Shown: positions 45,611 through 53,751, numbered from the stretch's first letter. The stretch is DNA of 64,000 nucleotides from DASYCK01 sp036500205 (GCA_036500205.1 DASYCK010000009.1:4417-68416); one strand, 5' to 3'. The notes: generated from the sequence alone by a model not told the origin. Numbers and translations are program-made.

Positions 45611-46777
45611 TCAGGAGCCGTTCGCGTCGGGAATCGTGATGCGGAAGGTTGCGCCACCGTTGGACGAGTCCAGGGTCACCGCGCCGCCGTGCGCCTCCGC
45701 GATGCGCCGGCTGAGGGCCAGCCCGAGGCCGCTTCCCTTCGCCTTGGTGGTGAACAGCGCCTGGAACACTTGCTCCCGCAGCGCGGCTGGGACGCCCGGG
45801 CCATCGTCCCGGACGCGCAGGATCGTCGCCTCCCCCTCGCGGCGCGCGTCGATCCAGACATGGCCCAGCGGTCCCGTGGCCTGGCTGGCGTTGATGAGCA
45901 AGTTGGTCACGATGCGCCCCAGCTGATCGGGATCCCCGTCCAGCGGCAGGCCGGCGGGCACCTCCACGTCGACGGTCATCGTGGGGGGAAGATGCGCCAG
46001 CGCGACACTCTCCTGAACGAAGTCCCGACAATCGACGACCCGACGCTGGGGGGAGCGGTTGCGCGCCAGCTCGAGGAGATCGTTGATGGTCTTGTTGGAC
46101 CGCTGGACCTCCGAGGTGATCTTCGCGAGGTGACGGCTGATCCCGGGATCCTCCACCTGGAGCTGCTCCAGGCGACGCAGGACCAGGAACGCCGAGCTCT
46201 CCACGACCCCCAGCGGATTTCGCAGCTCGTGGCCAATCCCGGCGGCGAACTGTCCGATGGTCGCCAGTCGCTCGGCGGTCCGGTTCTTGGCCATGAGGTC
46301 GTCGCGGTAGGTCTCGAGCATGATGGCGAGCTCGATGTCGAGGATCTGGTGGAGCGCAGCCAGCATCCTGCGGAGCGCCTCCTGGGGAACGTCAGGCGCA
46401 TCCCGCAAGGCGTCCGCCGAACGCAGCCGAATCCGGTCCATCGCCGTCAACATGTAGACCTGAGGAAGGTTGATCTGCACATGAACGCGCCCGATGCGGG
46501 CGCGCCGTTGAAAGTACGCGTCGTCGTGGGGCCCCGTGAACAGCTCCTCGATCCAGCGCACCAACGACTGCTTGAGGCGCGAGATTTGCGCGGCCCCACC
46601 CGTGATGGCGGCCCGCGCGTCCGGATGCGCTTCGATGGTGGCGTAGAAGTCGTCGATGATGGAGTGAAAGTACGGCGCCACGAAGGGAAGCGCCTCGCAC
46701 AGGCTGGCGCTGGCGGCGGCGTCGAAGCCGACGTACCTGGTCACGTTTTGGCGAAATTTCAGCACGACATCGGACAT
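45611..46777 (-). CDS. Globin-coupled (protoglobin-type) sensor histidine kinase
   Basis: Protein of 388 residues with no membrane helices. Residues about 1-160 match the protoglobin/globin-coupled sensor domain: FHSIIDDFYATIEAHP, LKQSLVRWIEELFTG and RRARIGRVHVQINLPQVYML, in which His99 is the expected proximal heme ligand. The kinase part has the H-box GIGHELRNPLGVV (phospho-His183), N-box NLLINASQA, and G-boxes RDDGPGVP and GSGLGLALSRRI. Such kinases sense oxygen, NO or CO through heme and pass phosphate to a receiver. AGAGG eight bases before the ATG at 46777 favours this start over 46783. The REC-only gene downstream is the likely partner. Confidence 0.87.
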   Translation of the reverse strand: MSDVVLKFRQNVTRYVGFDAAASASLCEALPFVAPYFHSIIDDFYATIEAHPDARAAITGGAAQISRLKQSLVRWIEELFTGPHDDAYFQRRARIGRVHVQINLPQVYMLTAMDRIRLRSADALRDAPDVPQEALRRMLAALHQILDIELAIMLETYRDDLMAKNRTAERLATIGQFAAGIGHELRNPLGVVESSAFLVLRRLEQLQVEDPGISRHLAKITSEVQRSNKTINDLLELARNRSPQRRVVDCRDFVQESVALAHLPPTMTVDVEVPAGLPLDGDPDQLGRIVTNLLINASQATGPLGHVWIDARREGEATILRVRDDGPGVPAALREQVFQALFTTKAKGSGLGLALSRRIAEAHGGAVTLDSSNGGATFRITIPDANGS

Positions 46778-46815
46778 TAGCATCGCCTCTGACACTGGCG
46801 GACCTCGGCCATCGC

Positions 46816-47577
46816 TCAGCCGATCGGCATCGACACGCGCATGACGAGCAGGACCAGCGAGACGTTCATGGCCCCGTGCGCGATCCCCAGGTAGGGAAGC
46901 AGCGTGGGCCGACGGGCCACCATCGCGGTCAACCACAGCGTCAGCGGAAAGAACATCGCCCCTCGCCACAGGGCGAATCTCCAGTTGAAAAGCAACGGCA
47001 GGAAGACGTTCTGAAGCGACATCGCCGCGGCGCACAGGAGAATGGCGCGAGGACGGGAGCGACCGCTCGCCAACAGCCGCGGCAAGCTGAGGCCGAGGTA
47101 GAGGGGTGGTTCGGCCAGGCTTTGCGTGACAGGGACGAGCACCAGCAGGACCCACACCAGAGCCATCGGCATGGCGTGGAAGATCGGCGCCGCGCCCGAC
47201 ATGAGCGGTCCCCACAGCACGCGGGCGAGCACCAGGTTCGGAAGCAGCCCCAGCGGGAGGCTGACGATCAGGGCGAACAGATACCAGGGCAGATCCTGGC
47301 GTGGCCGCACGCTCAGCGGCTCGAAGAGGTTACCCAAGCGCATCCCGTCGCGTCCCGTCGCGTAGCCCAGCAGCGCGATCGTCGCCAGGTTGAGCGGTAC
47401 CAGCCAGGCGACCCACCACCCGGCGGCCTGCCGCCACGGCTGAGGGAAGCCGGCGTGAGCGAAGCCCAGCGATACCACCGACTGGGCGACCACCGCCAGG
47501 CCACCGCGCGCCAGCGGCAGCGTCCAAGGATTTCCGGGATGCCGCGCCGAAACAGTCATCCTGAGGACCGACGTCAT
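46816..47577 (-). CDS. Multi-pass membrane protein, CPBP (CAAX-protease-like) family suspected
   Basis: Protein of 253 residues with seven to eight hydrophobic helices. Near residue 165 it has SLAEPPLYLGLSLPRL, in the place of the EExxxR motif of CPBP intramembrane proteases, and it ends with YLGIAHGAMNVSLV, which fits the family HxxxN motif. The first motif is degenerate (one Glu, no Arg), so protease activity is doubtful. The start at 47577 lies 15 bases after a weak -24/-12-type GC pair; an ATG two codons upstream is also possible. It is divergent from a Met/His-rich metal-binding protein and lies 38 bases upstream of the globin kinase gene. Confidence 0.6.
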   Translation of the reverse strand: MTSVLRMTVSARHPGNPWTLPLARGGLAVVAQSVVSLGFAHAGFPQPWRQAAGWWVAWLVPLNLATIALLGYATGRDGMRLGNLFEPLSVRPRQDLPWYLFALIVSLPLGLLPNLVLARVLWGPLMSGAAPIFHAMPMALVWVLLVLVPVTQSLAEPPLYLGLSLPRLLASGRSRPRAILLCAAAMSLQNVFLPLLFNWRFALWRGAMFFPLTLWLTAMVARRPTLLPYLGIAHGAMNVSLVLLVMRVSMPIG

Positions 47578-47589
47578 CAACATCCGCCT

Positions 47590-47605
47590 TGCATGTCTGA
47601 TGCCT
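47590..47605 (-). promoter_or_regulatory. Weak sigma54-like element before the CPBP-like gene
   Basis: On the minus strand AGGCATCAGACATGCA places GG and GC 12 bases apart, with the GC 15 bases before the ATG at 47577. The match to the consensus is partial (AGGCA and TGCA), so it is supported mainly by the shared spacing. Confidence 0.3.
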
Positions 47606-47622
47606 CATCGGAAGCACGCTCG

Positions 47623-47638
47623 CGGCACGCGTCGTGCT
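47623..47638 (+). promoter_or_regulatory. Sigma54-like -24/-12 element upstream of the Met/His-rich protein
   Basis: CGGCACGCGTCGTGCT matches TGGCACG-N4-TTGC at GGCACG and TGC, with the correct 12-base offset. It would start transcription near 47648, leaving a leader of about 38 bases that contains the strong GAGAGGAGA ribosome site. This is a conventional layout, unlike the short-leader sites nearby. Confidence 0.45.
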
Positions 47639-47685
47639 TCGGTCAGCGACCGCTGCAACGTCACCACAACGAGAGGAGAATCGAG

Positions 47686-48078
47686 ATGAAACGAATTCTG
47701 TTCGGAACGACCCTGTTGACCCTGGTCGCTGGCAGCGGCTGGGTCATCGCCGAGACCGCGTCCCCCGCCCCCAAGGGCGGAGTCCCGGCGACGGCGGCCC
47801 CTCACGATCACGACCACGGCGCCGCCGGGGGTGCCAAGCCGGCCTCTGACGGCATGATGTGCGGGAAGATGATGGGCAACGGCATGGGACCGATGATGAT
47901 GGGCGAAGGCATGCGGCCGATGATGATGGGCGGCGCGGCCACCCGGATGGCGGTCAAGAACGTCGACAAGGGCGTGACCATCACCTTCACCACCGACGAT
48001 GCGGCCATGGCCGGCCGCCTGCAGAAGATGGCGGAGGGCATGCGGCTGATGCACGAAGCGATGACCGCGGATCACTGA
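47686..48078 (+). CDS. Periplasmic Met/His-rich metal-binding-like protein
   Basis: Protein of 130 residues with a signal peptide ending VIAETA. The mature N-terminus has HDHDH, followed by a Met-rich block from MMCGKMMGNGMGPMMMGEG to MRPMMMGG, typical of periplasmic copper or silver binders. The last third (VKNVDKGVTITFTTDDAAMA) looks like a small folded helix-strand segment. It probably buffers copper(I) or a related metal outside the cytoplasm (inference from composition). GAGAGGAGA before the ATG gives a strong start, and a sigma54-like element lies about 60 bases upstream. A clear bidirectional terminator follows. Confidence 0.75.
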   Translation: MKRILFGTTLLTLVAGSGWVIAETASPAPKGGVPATAAPHDHDHGAAGGAKPASDGMMCGKMMGNGMGPMMMGEGMRPMMMGGAATRMAVKNVDKGVTITFTTDDAAMAGRLQKMAEGMRLMHEAMTADH

Positions 48079-48100
48079 CCGACCCGCGACCACCAGAACG

Positions 48101-48128
48101 GGGAGCGGCCGGTCGAGCGGCCGCTCCC
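48101..48128. terminator. Bidirectional hairpin terminator
   Basis: A perfect 11-bp stem (48101-48111 with 48118-48128) with a six-base loop lies exactly between two convergent genes. There is no strong T-run, as is usual in GC-rich genomes. It should form in transcripts from either side. Confidence 0.75.
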
Positions 48129-48590
48129 TCAATCCACGCCGCGCAGGTAGACGTCGTGACACGCGATGCAGGTCTGCGTCAGCGCGCCGAAGGCCACGGC
48201 CATGCGCTGGCTGTCGTGCCGCGCGGCGGCCTCCACCACCCGGCGGGCCCCGGCATGCAGCTCGTCCTGCAGCGCGAAGAAGCGCTCGGGCAGCAGCCCG
48301 TTCAGCTCGTCGCCGGTCAGCGGGCGCGCCAGGCGAGGTTCGTCGAAGATCTCTCCCGCCACCCGGGCCACGCCGTCATAGTCGAGCACGACGGTGCGCG
48401 AGACCAGCGTCGGTAACTGCTCCGCGTGGTGACGCATCTTGCTGGCGATCACCGCGCGCGCCGCCGGTGGAATTCGCTCGGGCGTGGCCAGCTGAGGCTC
48501 CTGACGGATCGACCGCGCTGGGCGCAGAAGCAGCGCGAGCGCGATGGCGATGGCGACGGTCGACGAGGCGAACAGGAGCTTGTTTCGCAT
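48129..48590 (-). CDS. Cytochrome c'-like monoheme protein (membrane-anchored or secreted)
   Basis: Protein of 153 residues. An N-terminal hydrophobic segment (5-24) acts as signal or anchor. The rest is helical with the heme attachment motif CIACH (Cys141, Cys144, His145) close to the C-terminus, as in four-helix cytochromes c', where it precedes a short tail (here DVYLRGVD). Such cytochromes bind NO or shuttle electrons in the periplasm. A paralogue with CVKCH and the shared core LARPLT lies at 57552-58040. No Shine-Dalgarno is seen, but a strong -24/-12-type element ends 13 bases upstream of the ATG. Confidence 0.8.
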   Translation of the reverse strand: MRNKLLFASSTVAIAIALALLLRPARSIRQEPQLATPERIPPAARAVIASKMRHHAEQLPTLVSRTVVLDYDGVARVAGEIFDEPRLARPLTGDELNGLLPERFFALQDELHAGARRVVEAAARHDSQRMAVAFGALTQTCIACHDVYLRGVD

Positions 48591-48602
48591 CCAGCCTGGC
48601 AG

Positions 48603-48618
48603 TGCCAGGCCCGTGCCA
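48603..48618 (-). promoter_or_regulatory. Sigma54-like -24/-12 element, short leader, cytochrome gene
   Basis: On the minus strand TGGCACGGGCCTGGCA matches TGGCACG-N4-TTGCA with one change in the -12 half. It fills the 45-base gap between the acetyltransferase gene and the cytochrome gene. Transcription would start about three bases before the ATG at 48590. Confidence 0.5.
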
Positions 48619-48635
48619 ACAGCTCGCCCCCGACC

Positions 48636-51431
48636 TCAGATCGGTCGCTCGGCGACGACCACGCCGTCCCGCGCCTCGTCCAGGCTGAACCCCAGCCCCG
48701 CGCACAGCCGCTGCATTCCCAGGTTTTGAGCGGCGATCTCCGCATAGATCCTCGCGATGCGCTCCCGTCCCGCCACCTCGATGAGACGTGTCAGCAACTG
48801 CCGGCCGACGCCCAGGCCCTGCCATGGATCGCCGACCACCAGGGCGAACTCCGCGCCCGTGGCCCCCTTGACCCGCTCGCGGCTGAGCCGTCCCAGCGCC
48901 ACGATTCGTCGCTGCCCGTCCCCATCGAGGCGCTCGACGACCAGCGCCATCTCACGATCGTAGTCGACGAAGCAGACCCGCGTGAGGCGCTCGTGGGCCG
49001 TGCGCTCGTCGAGCGAGACCCCCCGCAGGTACCGAAAGCGCACGCTCTGCTCGCTGAGCGTCTCGTGAAACGCGACCATCGACGGCTCGTCCTCGGGCCG
49101 GATGGGACGAATGACGATCGGCGTCCCGTCCGTCAGCTCGCCGCGTGACACGTGCTCGCTCGGATAGGGCCGGATCGCGGGGCGGGGCAGTGCGCTGGGC
49201 GACATCTCCGAACCGTGAAGGATGACGCGCGCGTCGAGGGCGACGAGGCCGCTGCCCGACGCCAGCAATGGATTGACGTCGATCTCCCGGATCCAGGGGT
49301 TCTCGGTCACCAGCTCGCTGAACCGCACCAGCAGGCCGGCCAGCGCCTCGAGGTCGACGGGCGGCCGGCCGCGCGTCCCGCCGAGGGCGCGATGAATGCG
49401 GGTGCGCTCGATGAGCCGCCGCGCCAAGGTCGTGTTGAGGGGCGGCAAGGCGATGGCCTGGTCGCGGAAGATCTCCACCAGCTCTCCCCCGGCCCCGAAC
49501 AGCAGCACCGGGCCGAACTGCGGATCGGGGGCGCTGCCCAGGATCAGCTCGAAGCCCGACCGGCGATCGATGAAGGGTTGGACCGTCACCCCTTCGAACG
49601 CGCCAGGGCCCGCCACGCCGGTCACCGCCTGCTCGATCTCGCGGTAGGCCACGGCCACCGCTTCGGGCCCCGTCAGCCCCAGCTTCACGCCCCCGACGTC
49701 GCTCTTGTGCGTGATGGTCCGCGACCACAGCTTGAGGACCACGGGAAAGCCGAGCTCGCGCGCGACCGCGACCGCCTGGCTTTCGCTGGTGGCCGTGCGG
49801 GTCGGCACGCAGGGAACGCCGTAGCTCGCCAGCAATGATTTCGACTCCTGCTCGTCGAGCAGCGTTCGCCCGGCGGCCCGCGCGGCGTTGATCACGACAC
49901 CGGCCAGCTCGGGTTGCGTCTCACCCCCGAGCCTGCGGACCGGCGTTTCATAGAGGCCGCGCAGGTTCTCGGCGTAGCGCCACATCTGGCAGAAGGTTCG
50001 GGCCGCCTCGTCGGGGAACGCGAACGTCGGGATGCCGGCCCGGGTCAGGATCTCGACGCCCGCCGCCACCCCCGCCCCCCCCATCCAGCTCGCCAGCACA
50101 GGCTTCCCCATGATGTGCGCGTGCTTGCGCAGCGCCTCGGCGGTGAGCGTCGGATCGGTCATGTCCTGGGGCGTGAGAATGGCCAGCAGGCCGTCGCTGG
50201 TCGGGGCGGCCGCGGTCAAGTCGAGCGCGGTGGCGAAGCGCTCGGGATCCGCGTCTCCCAGGATGTCGACGGGGTTGGCGTGACTCCAGGCCGAGGGCAA
50301 CACGGCGTTCAGCCGCGCCAAGGTCTCCGCGTCCAGCTCAGCGAGCTGCCCCCCGCCCGCGACGACGGCGTCCGTCGCCAGGACCGCGGGGCCGCCCGCG
50401 TTCGTCACGATGGAGAGGCGCGGCCCGGCCGGACGCGGTTGCTTGCCCAGCACGTCGGCCAGGTGAAAGACCTCGCCGATGTCGGTGACCCGCAGGACCC
50501 CGGCGCGCCGAAAGGCCGCGTCCAGCACCTCGTCCGAACCGGTCAGCGCCCCGGTGTGCGAGGCGGCGGCACGGCTGGCCGCCTGGGTACGGCCTGCCTT
50601 GATGACGATGATCGGCTTCATGAGCGCCACCTCTCGCGCCGCGGAGAGAAACGCGCGCGCATCGCCGATCGATTCCATATACATCACGATGGCGCGCGTC
50701 CTGGGATCGTCGCCCAGATAGTCGATCAGATCGCCCCAGCCCACGTCCAGCATCGAGCCGAGCGAGACGAACCGGCTGAAGCCGACCTGCTCGCGCAGGC
50801 TCCAGTCGAGGATCGCCGTCAACAGCGCGCCGCTCTGACTGAGGAACGCCACGTTGCCGGGGCGGGCCATTCCCGCCGCGAAGGTCGCGTTCAATCCGCT
50901 GACCGGGCTCATGACGCCCAGGCAGTTGGGCCCGATGATCCGCATCGCGCCCCGGCTTGCCTCTTCCACGATCTGGCGCTCCAGCGCGGCTCCCGCCGCG
51001 CCAGTCTCCCGAAACCCCGCCGAGATGATCACCGCGGTCGCCACCTGACGCGCCACGCAGGCCGCGATGATCGAGGGGACCGAGCCAGCCGGCGTCACGA
51101 TCACCGCGAGATCGATGGGGCCGGCAATGGCGTCCACCGTCGCGTACGACTTCAGGCCCAGCACCCGATCGTGCTTCGGGTTGACGGGATAGATGGCCCC
51201 ACCGAACGCCGAGGAGATCAGGTTGTGAAGCAGGGTCCGTCCCACGCTCCCCGGCTTCTCGGTGGCGCCGATGACGGCGACGCTGCGTGGGGCGAAGAAC
51301 GACTCCAGCGGGTGTCGTCCCAGATGGAACACGTCGTGCGCGGTCGGAACCGACAGCGCCGGGTCCAGGGGCCGAGCGTGGCCGGCTTCCCCGGACGGAT
51401 GGTCCCCGCGCGATCCGGACGGCGGCGTCAT
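48636..51431 (-). CDS. Pat/YfiQ-type protein: NDP-forming acyl-CoA synthetase domain fused to GNAT acetyltransferase
   Basis: Protein of 931 residues. The order is a CoA-binding domain (about 40-170, SVAVIGATEKPGSVGR), ligase-CoA domains containing the phospho-His region AASHTGALTGSDE, an ATP-grasp-like domain (about 525-745, FPVVLKLWSRTITHKSDVGG), and a C-terminal GNAT domain (about 770-931) with the acetyl-CoA loop WQGLGVGRQLLTRL. Pat/PatZ enzymes acetylate and inactivate acetyl-CoA synthetase and other proteins. The synthetase part is often catalytically dead, but here the His region looks intact. Its ATG overlaps the stop of a three-domain universal stress protein (ATGA), so the two are translated together. 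Confidence 0.9.
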   Translation of the reverse strand: MTPPSGSRGDHPSGEAGHARPLDPALSVPTAHDVFHLGRHPLESFFAPRSVAVIGATEKPGSVGRTLLHNLISSAFGGAIYPVNPKHDRVLGLKSYATVDAIAGPIDLAVIVTPAGSVPSIIAACVARQVATAVIISAGFRETGAAGAALERQIVEEASRGAMRIIGPNCLGVMSPVSGLNATFAAGMARPGNVAFLSQSGALLTAILDWSLREQVGFSRFVSLGSMLDVGWGDLIDYLGDDPRTRAIVMYMESIGDARAFLSAAREVALMKPIIVIKAGRTQAASRAAASHTGALTGSDEVLDAAFRRAGVLRVTDIGEVFHLADVLGKQPRPAGPRLSIVTNAGGPAVLATDAVVAGGGQLAELDAETLARLNAVLPSAWSHANPVDILGDADPERFATALDLTAAAPTSDGLLAILTPQDMTDPTLTAEALRKHAHIMGKPVLASWMGGAGVAAGVEILTRAGIPTFAFPDEAARTFCQMWRYAENLRGLYETPVRRLGGETQPELAGVVINAARAAGRTLLDEQESKSLLASYGVPCVPTRTATSESQAVAVARELGFPVVLKLWSRTITHKSDVGGVKLGLTGPEAVAVAYREIEQAVTGVAGPGAFEGVTVQPFIDRRSGFELILGSAPDPQFGPVLLFGAGGELVEIFRDQAIALPPLNTTLARRLIERTRIHRALGGTRGRPPVDLEALAGLLVRFSELVTENPWIREIDVNPLLASGSGLVALDARVILHGSEMSPSALPRPAIRPYPSEHVSRGELTDGTPIVIRPIRPEDEPSMVAFHETLSEQSVRFRYLRGVSLDERTAHERLTRVCFVDYDREMALVVERLDGDGQRRIVALGRLSRERVKGATGAEFALVVGDPWQGLGVGRQLLTRLIEVAGRERIARIYAEIAAQNLGMQRLCAGLGFSLDEARDGVVVAERPI

Positions 51432-52810
51432 CGGTCGGACCGCGGGGTGGGGATCAGCAGCACCGGACGTTGGCTGGCCCGAGCCACCGCCTGCGACACC
51501 GAGCCGAGCAGGCCCCGGCGCGCCCCGCCGTGCTTTCCCGCGCCGAGCACGAGGGCGTCGACGCGTAGCCGCTCGGCCGCCTGCACCAGCGCGGTCGCCG
51601 CCTCGCCTCCGTCGACGACGACGACGTGCGTGGTGATACCGAGGTACGGCGCATCCGCGGGGATCAAGGCGCGCAGCCTCGCCTCGATGGAATGGCGCGC
51701 GGCCTCACTCAGACGCCCGGCCGGTTCATCGTAGGCATAGGCGGGCGTGGCGAGCGGACGCTCGTGGACGTGGCACAGCTCGACCACCCCACCCCGCTCC
51801 GCCAGGAGCGCGTAGGCCGCCCGCGCGGCCTCGTCACCGGCGGGGGAAAGATCCGTTGCCGCCAGCACCGTGTCCATGCGGGGGATGATCGCCGGCGTCG
51901 TCGGCGGAGCGGGCGGTACGAAGAGGATGGGCAGATCGGGCGACTGGCGAAGCGTCCCTTCCGCCACGGGGACGTGCGCCACGCGCGCCAGCCCGTGACG
52001 GCTCTCCGCGCCCATGACCACCAGACCACACCCATGAGCGCGCGCCGCGGCCAGGATGGCGGTGGCGGGCGAACCCCACGACGCCTCGATGACGAGCTCC
52101 ACGCCGCCGGGTCCCGGCAGCTCGCCGATGCGACGACGCGCGCTCGCTTCCAGATCTCGCGCCACCTCGGGATCGGTCCGGTAGAGCTCACGGGCGCCGG
52201 TGAGGCCCAGCCGCCGGTACTCCTCGGGCGGCCAGTAGAGCTGCAGCACCACCACGTCACACGGACCGTGGAGACGAAGCCGCCGCACGAACGCCAGCGT
52301 CGCTTCGCTGCTGGCGCGTCCGTCGAACGCCACCAGCACCTTGAGGCCGCCGTGGCCACCACCCGTGAGGGGCGACGCGCCAGGCGGGACGATCAGGACC
52401 GGCCCAGCGCTGCGGCGCACGACCCGCTCCGAGGCGCTGCCCATCAGCCAGCGGTCGACGCCGGTGCGACCGTGCGTGCCCATCACCAGCAGGTCGGCCG
52501 CGGTGCGGGTGGCGCGCTCGAGCAGGCAGTCCTCGACCACTCCCGCTTCCAGATGGGCGGCCACCGGAACGAGGCTCGCCATGCGCAGCGCCCGGACGGC
52601 GGCGGACAGGGCCACCTCGGCCTGTCCGCGCGCCTGTTCCTCCCCTTCGATTGTCGCCTCCGCTTCGCCCTGGATCGGCAACACGAATGCGGGAGGTGGC
52701 ACGACGTGCATCAGCTCGAGGGTTCCGTCGGTGCGATCGGCCAGGTCGATCGCCATGCGCGCCGCCGTCTCCCCTCCCGCGCTGAAATCAGTGGCACAGA
52801 GTATCTTCAT
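51428..52810 (-). CDS. Triple-domain universal stress protein
   Basis: Protein of 460 residues composed of three USP domains (about 1-148, 155-310 and 315-460). Domain 1 has MGTHGRTGVDRWLMGSASE and domain 3 has LGAGKHGGARRGLLGSVSQ, both fitting the G-x2-G-x9-G-S/T nucleotide loop. In domain 2 (MGAESRHGLARVAHVPVAE) the loop is degenerate, so only two sites may bind ATP. Most USPs have one or two domains, so three is uncommon. GGGAGG ten bases before the ATG at 52810 sets the start. It lies 42 bases after a short USP gene and is coupled to the Pat-type gene. Confidence 0.88.
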   Translation of the reverse strand: MKILCATDFSAGGETAARMAIDLADRTDGTLELMHVVPPPAFVLPIQGEAEATIEGEEQARGQAEVALSAAVRALRMASLVPVAAHLEAGVVEDCLLERATRTAADLLVMGTHGRTGVDRWLMGSASERVVRRSAGPVLIVPPGASPLTGGGHGGLKVLVAFDGRASSEATLAFVRRLRLHGPCDVVVLQLYWPPEEYRRLGLTGARELYRTDPEVARDLEASARRRIGELPGPGGVELVIEASWGSPATAILAAARAHGCGLVVMGAESRHGLARVAHVPVAEGTLRQSPDLPILFVPPAPPTTPAIIPRMDTVLAATDLSPAGDEAARAAYALLAERGGVVELCHVHERPLATPAYAYDEPAGRLSEAARHSIEARLRALIPADAPYLGITTHVVVVDGGEAATALVQAAERLRVDALVLGAGKHGGARRGLLGSVSQAVARASQRPVLLIPTPRSDR

Positions 52811-52852
52811 CGCCTCGCGACCTCCCACCCCGCGGGTCCGTTCCCCCGCACC

Positions 52853-53134
52853 TCAGGCGGCCCGGTTGGTGAAGGGAACGGTCAACACCGGGCACGGGGC
52901 GTGCCTGACGACCTTCTCGGCCACGCTCCCCGGCAGCATGTGCGACAGGGCGGTGCGACCGATGTCGAGGTACCCGGTGCCCAGCGAAAACTTCGCGGTG
53001 GGGTCGACGACGTGAACGATGGCGAGCGTCGCGTCCATCTGCTTCGCCACCCCGATGGCCCGTTCGAGCGCCAGATCACTTCTCACGGAGAAGTCAGTCG
53101 CCACCAGGATCGTCTGCCGCGCCGGTATTTCCAT
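52853..53134 (-). CDS. Short universal stress protein with internal deletion
   Basis: Protein of 93 residues against a usual 140-150. The first unit is normal (TILVATDFSVRSDLALERAI, LAIVHVVDPTAKF). It then jumps straight to GRTALSHMLPGSVAEKVVRH and APCPVLTVPF, the C-terminal end that normally follows GTHGRTGLSHLLLGS. About 50 residues of the middle are missing while the frame is kept. It may still fold as a partial domain or pair with another USP. It heads the operon with the triple USP and Pat-type genes. No clear Shine-Dalgarno; a -24/-12-like element sits just upstream. Confidence 0.75.
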   Translation of the reverse strand: MEIPARQTILVATDFSVRSDLALERAIGVAKQMDATLAIVHVVDPTAKFSLGTGYLDIGRTALSHMLPGSVAEKVVRHAPCPVLTVPFTNRAA

Positions 53135-53147
53135 GGCGATCCGGTCG

Positions 53148-53163
53148 TGCAAGCGTGAGACCA
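53148..53163 (-). promoter_or_regulatory. Sigma54-like element, short leader, small USP operon
   Basis: On the minus strand TGGTCTCACGCTTGCA has TGG and a perfect TTGCA at the right offset, with poor bases between. The GC lies 16 bases before the ATG at 53134, predicting a leader of about four bases. Confidence 0.35.
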
Positions 53164-53300
53164 ATCGCGGGGAGACGGGTGCCCCGCCAAATCGCGCAGT
53201 TGCTGCTTCTCGCTTCCCCCGACGACGCAGACTTTGCGCGCTGTCTTCGAGGACGATTCACTCTCCGCCCGGTTCTCGCCGTTCCCCGGTCGCGTCGTGC

Positions 53301-53316
53301 TGGCGACGCTCTTGCA
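53301..53316 (+). promoter_or_regulatory. Sigma54-like -24/-12 element, short leader, CBS gene
   Basis: TGGCGACGCTCTTGCA matches both halves (TGGC and TTGCA) with exact 12-base offset. The GC is 15 bases before the ATG at 53329, so transcription would begin about three bases ahead of the start codon. No Shine-Dalgarno is present there. Confidence 0.6.
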
Positions 53317-53328
53317 GCGTCCCCGTTC

Positions 53329-53751
53329 ATGCCCCGTGGAGAGCCCGTCGCCGTTCGGCAGTATCCGGCCGTCGCTCAGTTCATGACGTCCGTCCCTCAC
53401 ACCATCGGCCGCAGTCGACCCATCGCCGATGCGCAGCAGACGATGCGCGCGCATCGCATCCGGCACCTTCCGGTCCTGGACGGCGGCCGGATCGTGGGTC
53501 TGGTCTCCGAGCGCGATCTGATGTTGATGACGTCTCTTCCCGGCGTCGACGCTCATCGCGTGAGGGTCGAGGAGGCCATGGTCCAGGATCTGTTCGTCGT
53601 GTCGCCCGAGACGCCCGTGGGCGAGGTCGTCGAGACGATGATCGACAGGAAGCTCGGGTCGGCGCTGGTCGGCGAAGGGGACCACGTCATCGGCGTCTTC
53701 ACGACGGTCGATGCCATGCGGGCGCTGCACGCCCTGCTCGAACGGACCTGA
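53329..53751 (+). CDS. CBS-domain pair protein
   Basis: Protein of 140 residues made of two CBS motifs. The first runs from FMTSVPHTIGRSRPIADAQQ to LVSERDLMLM, and the second from AMVQDLFVVSPETPVGEVVE to GVFTTVDAM. Stand-alone CBS pairs bind adenine nucleotides and often accompany universal stress proteins and BON proteins. The ATG at 53329 is chosen because the upstream frame is Arg-rich and unlike CBS proteins, and because of the promoter-like element placed just ahead. It is divergent from the small USP gene and followed after 33 bases by a kinase-like gene. Confidence 0.85.
   Translation: MPRGEPVAVRQYPAVAQFMTSVPHTIGRSRPIADAQQTMRAHRIRHLPVLDGGRIVGLVSERDLMLMTSLPGVDAHRVRVEEAMVQDLFVVSPETPVGEVVETMIDRKLGSALVGEGDHVIGVFTTVDAMRALHALLERT

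Noticed and set aside
45344..46780. Plus-strand frame of 478 codons opposite the globin kinase
   Set aside because: Antisense shadow; no domain features, and the minus-strand kinase and receiver motifs are complete.
46796..46811. Near sigma54-like element before the globin-coupled kinase
   Set aside because: On the minus strand the GG and GC pairs are one base too close (11 rather than 12); sigma54 tolerates spacing changes poorly.
49914..51734. Plus-strand frame of about 600 codons opposite the Pat-type gene
   Set aside because: Composition is Arg/His/Gly-rich without motifs, while the minus strand encodes recognisable synthetase domains.
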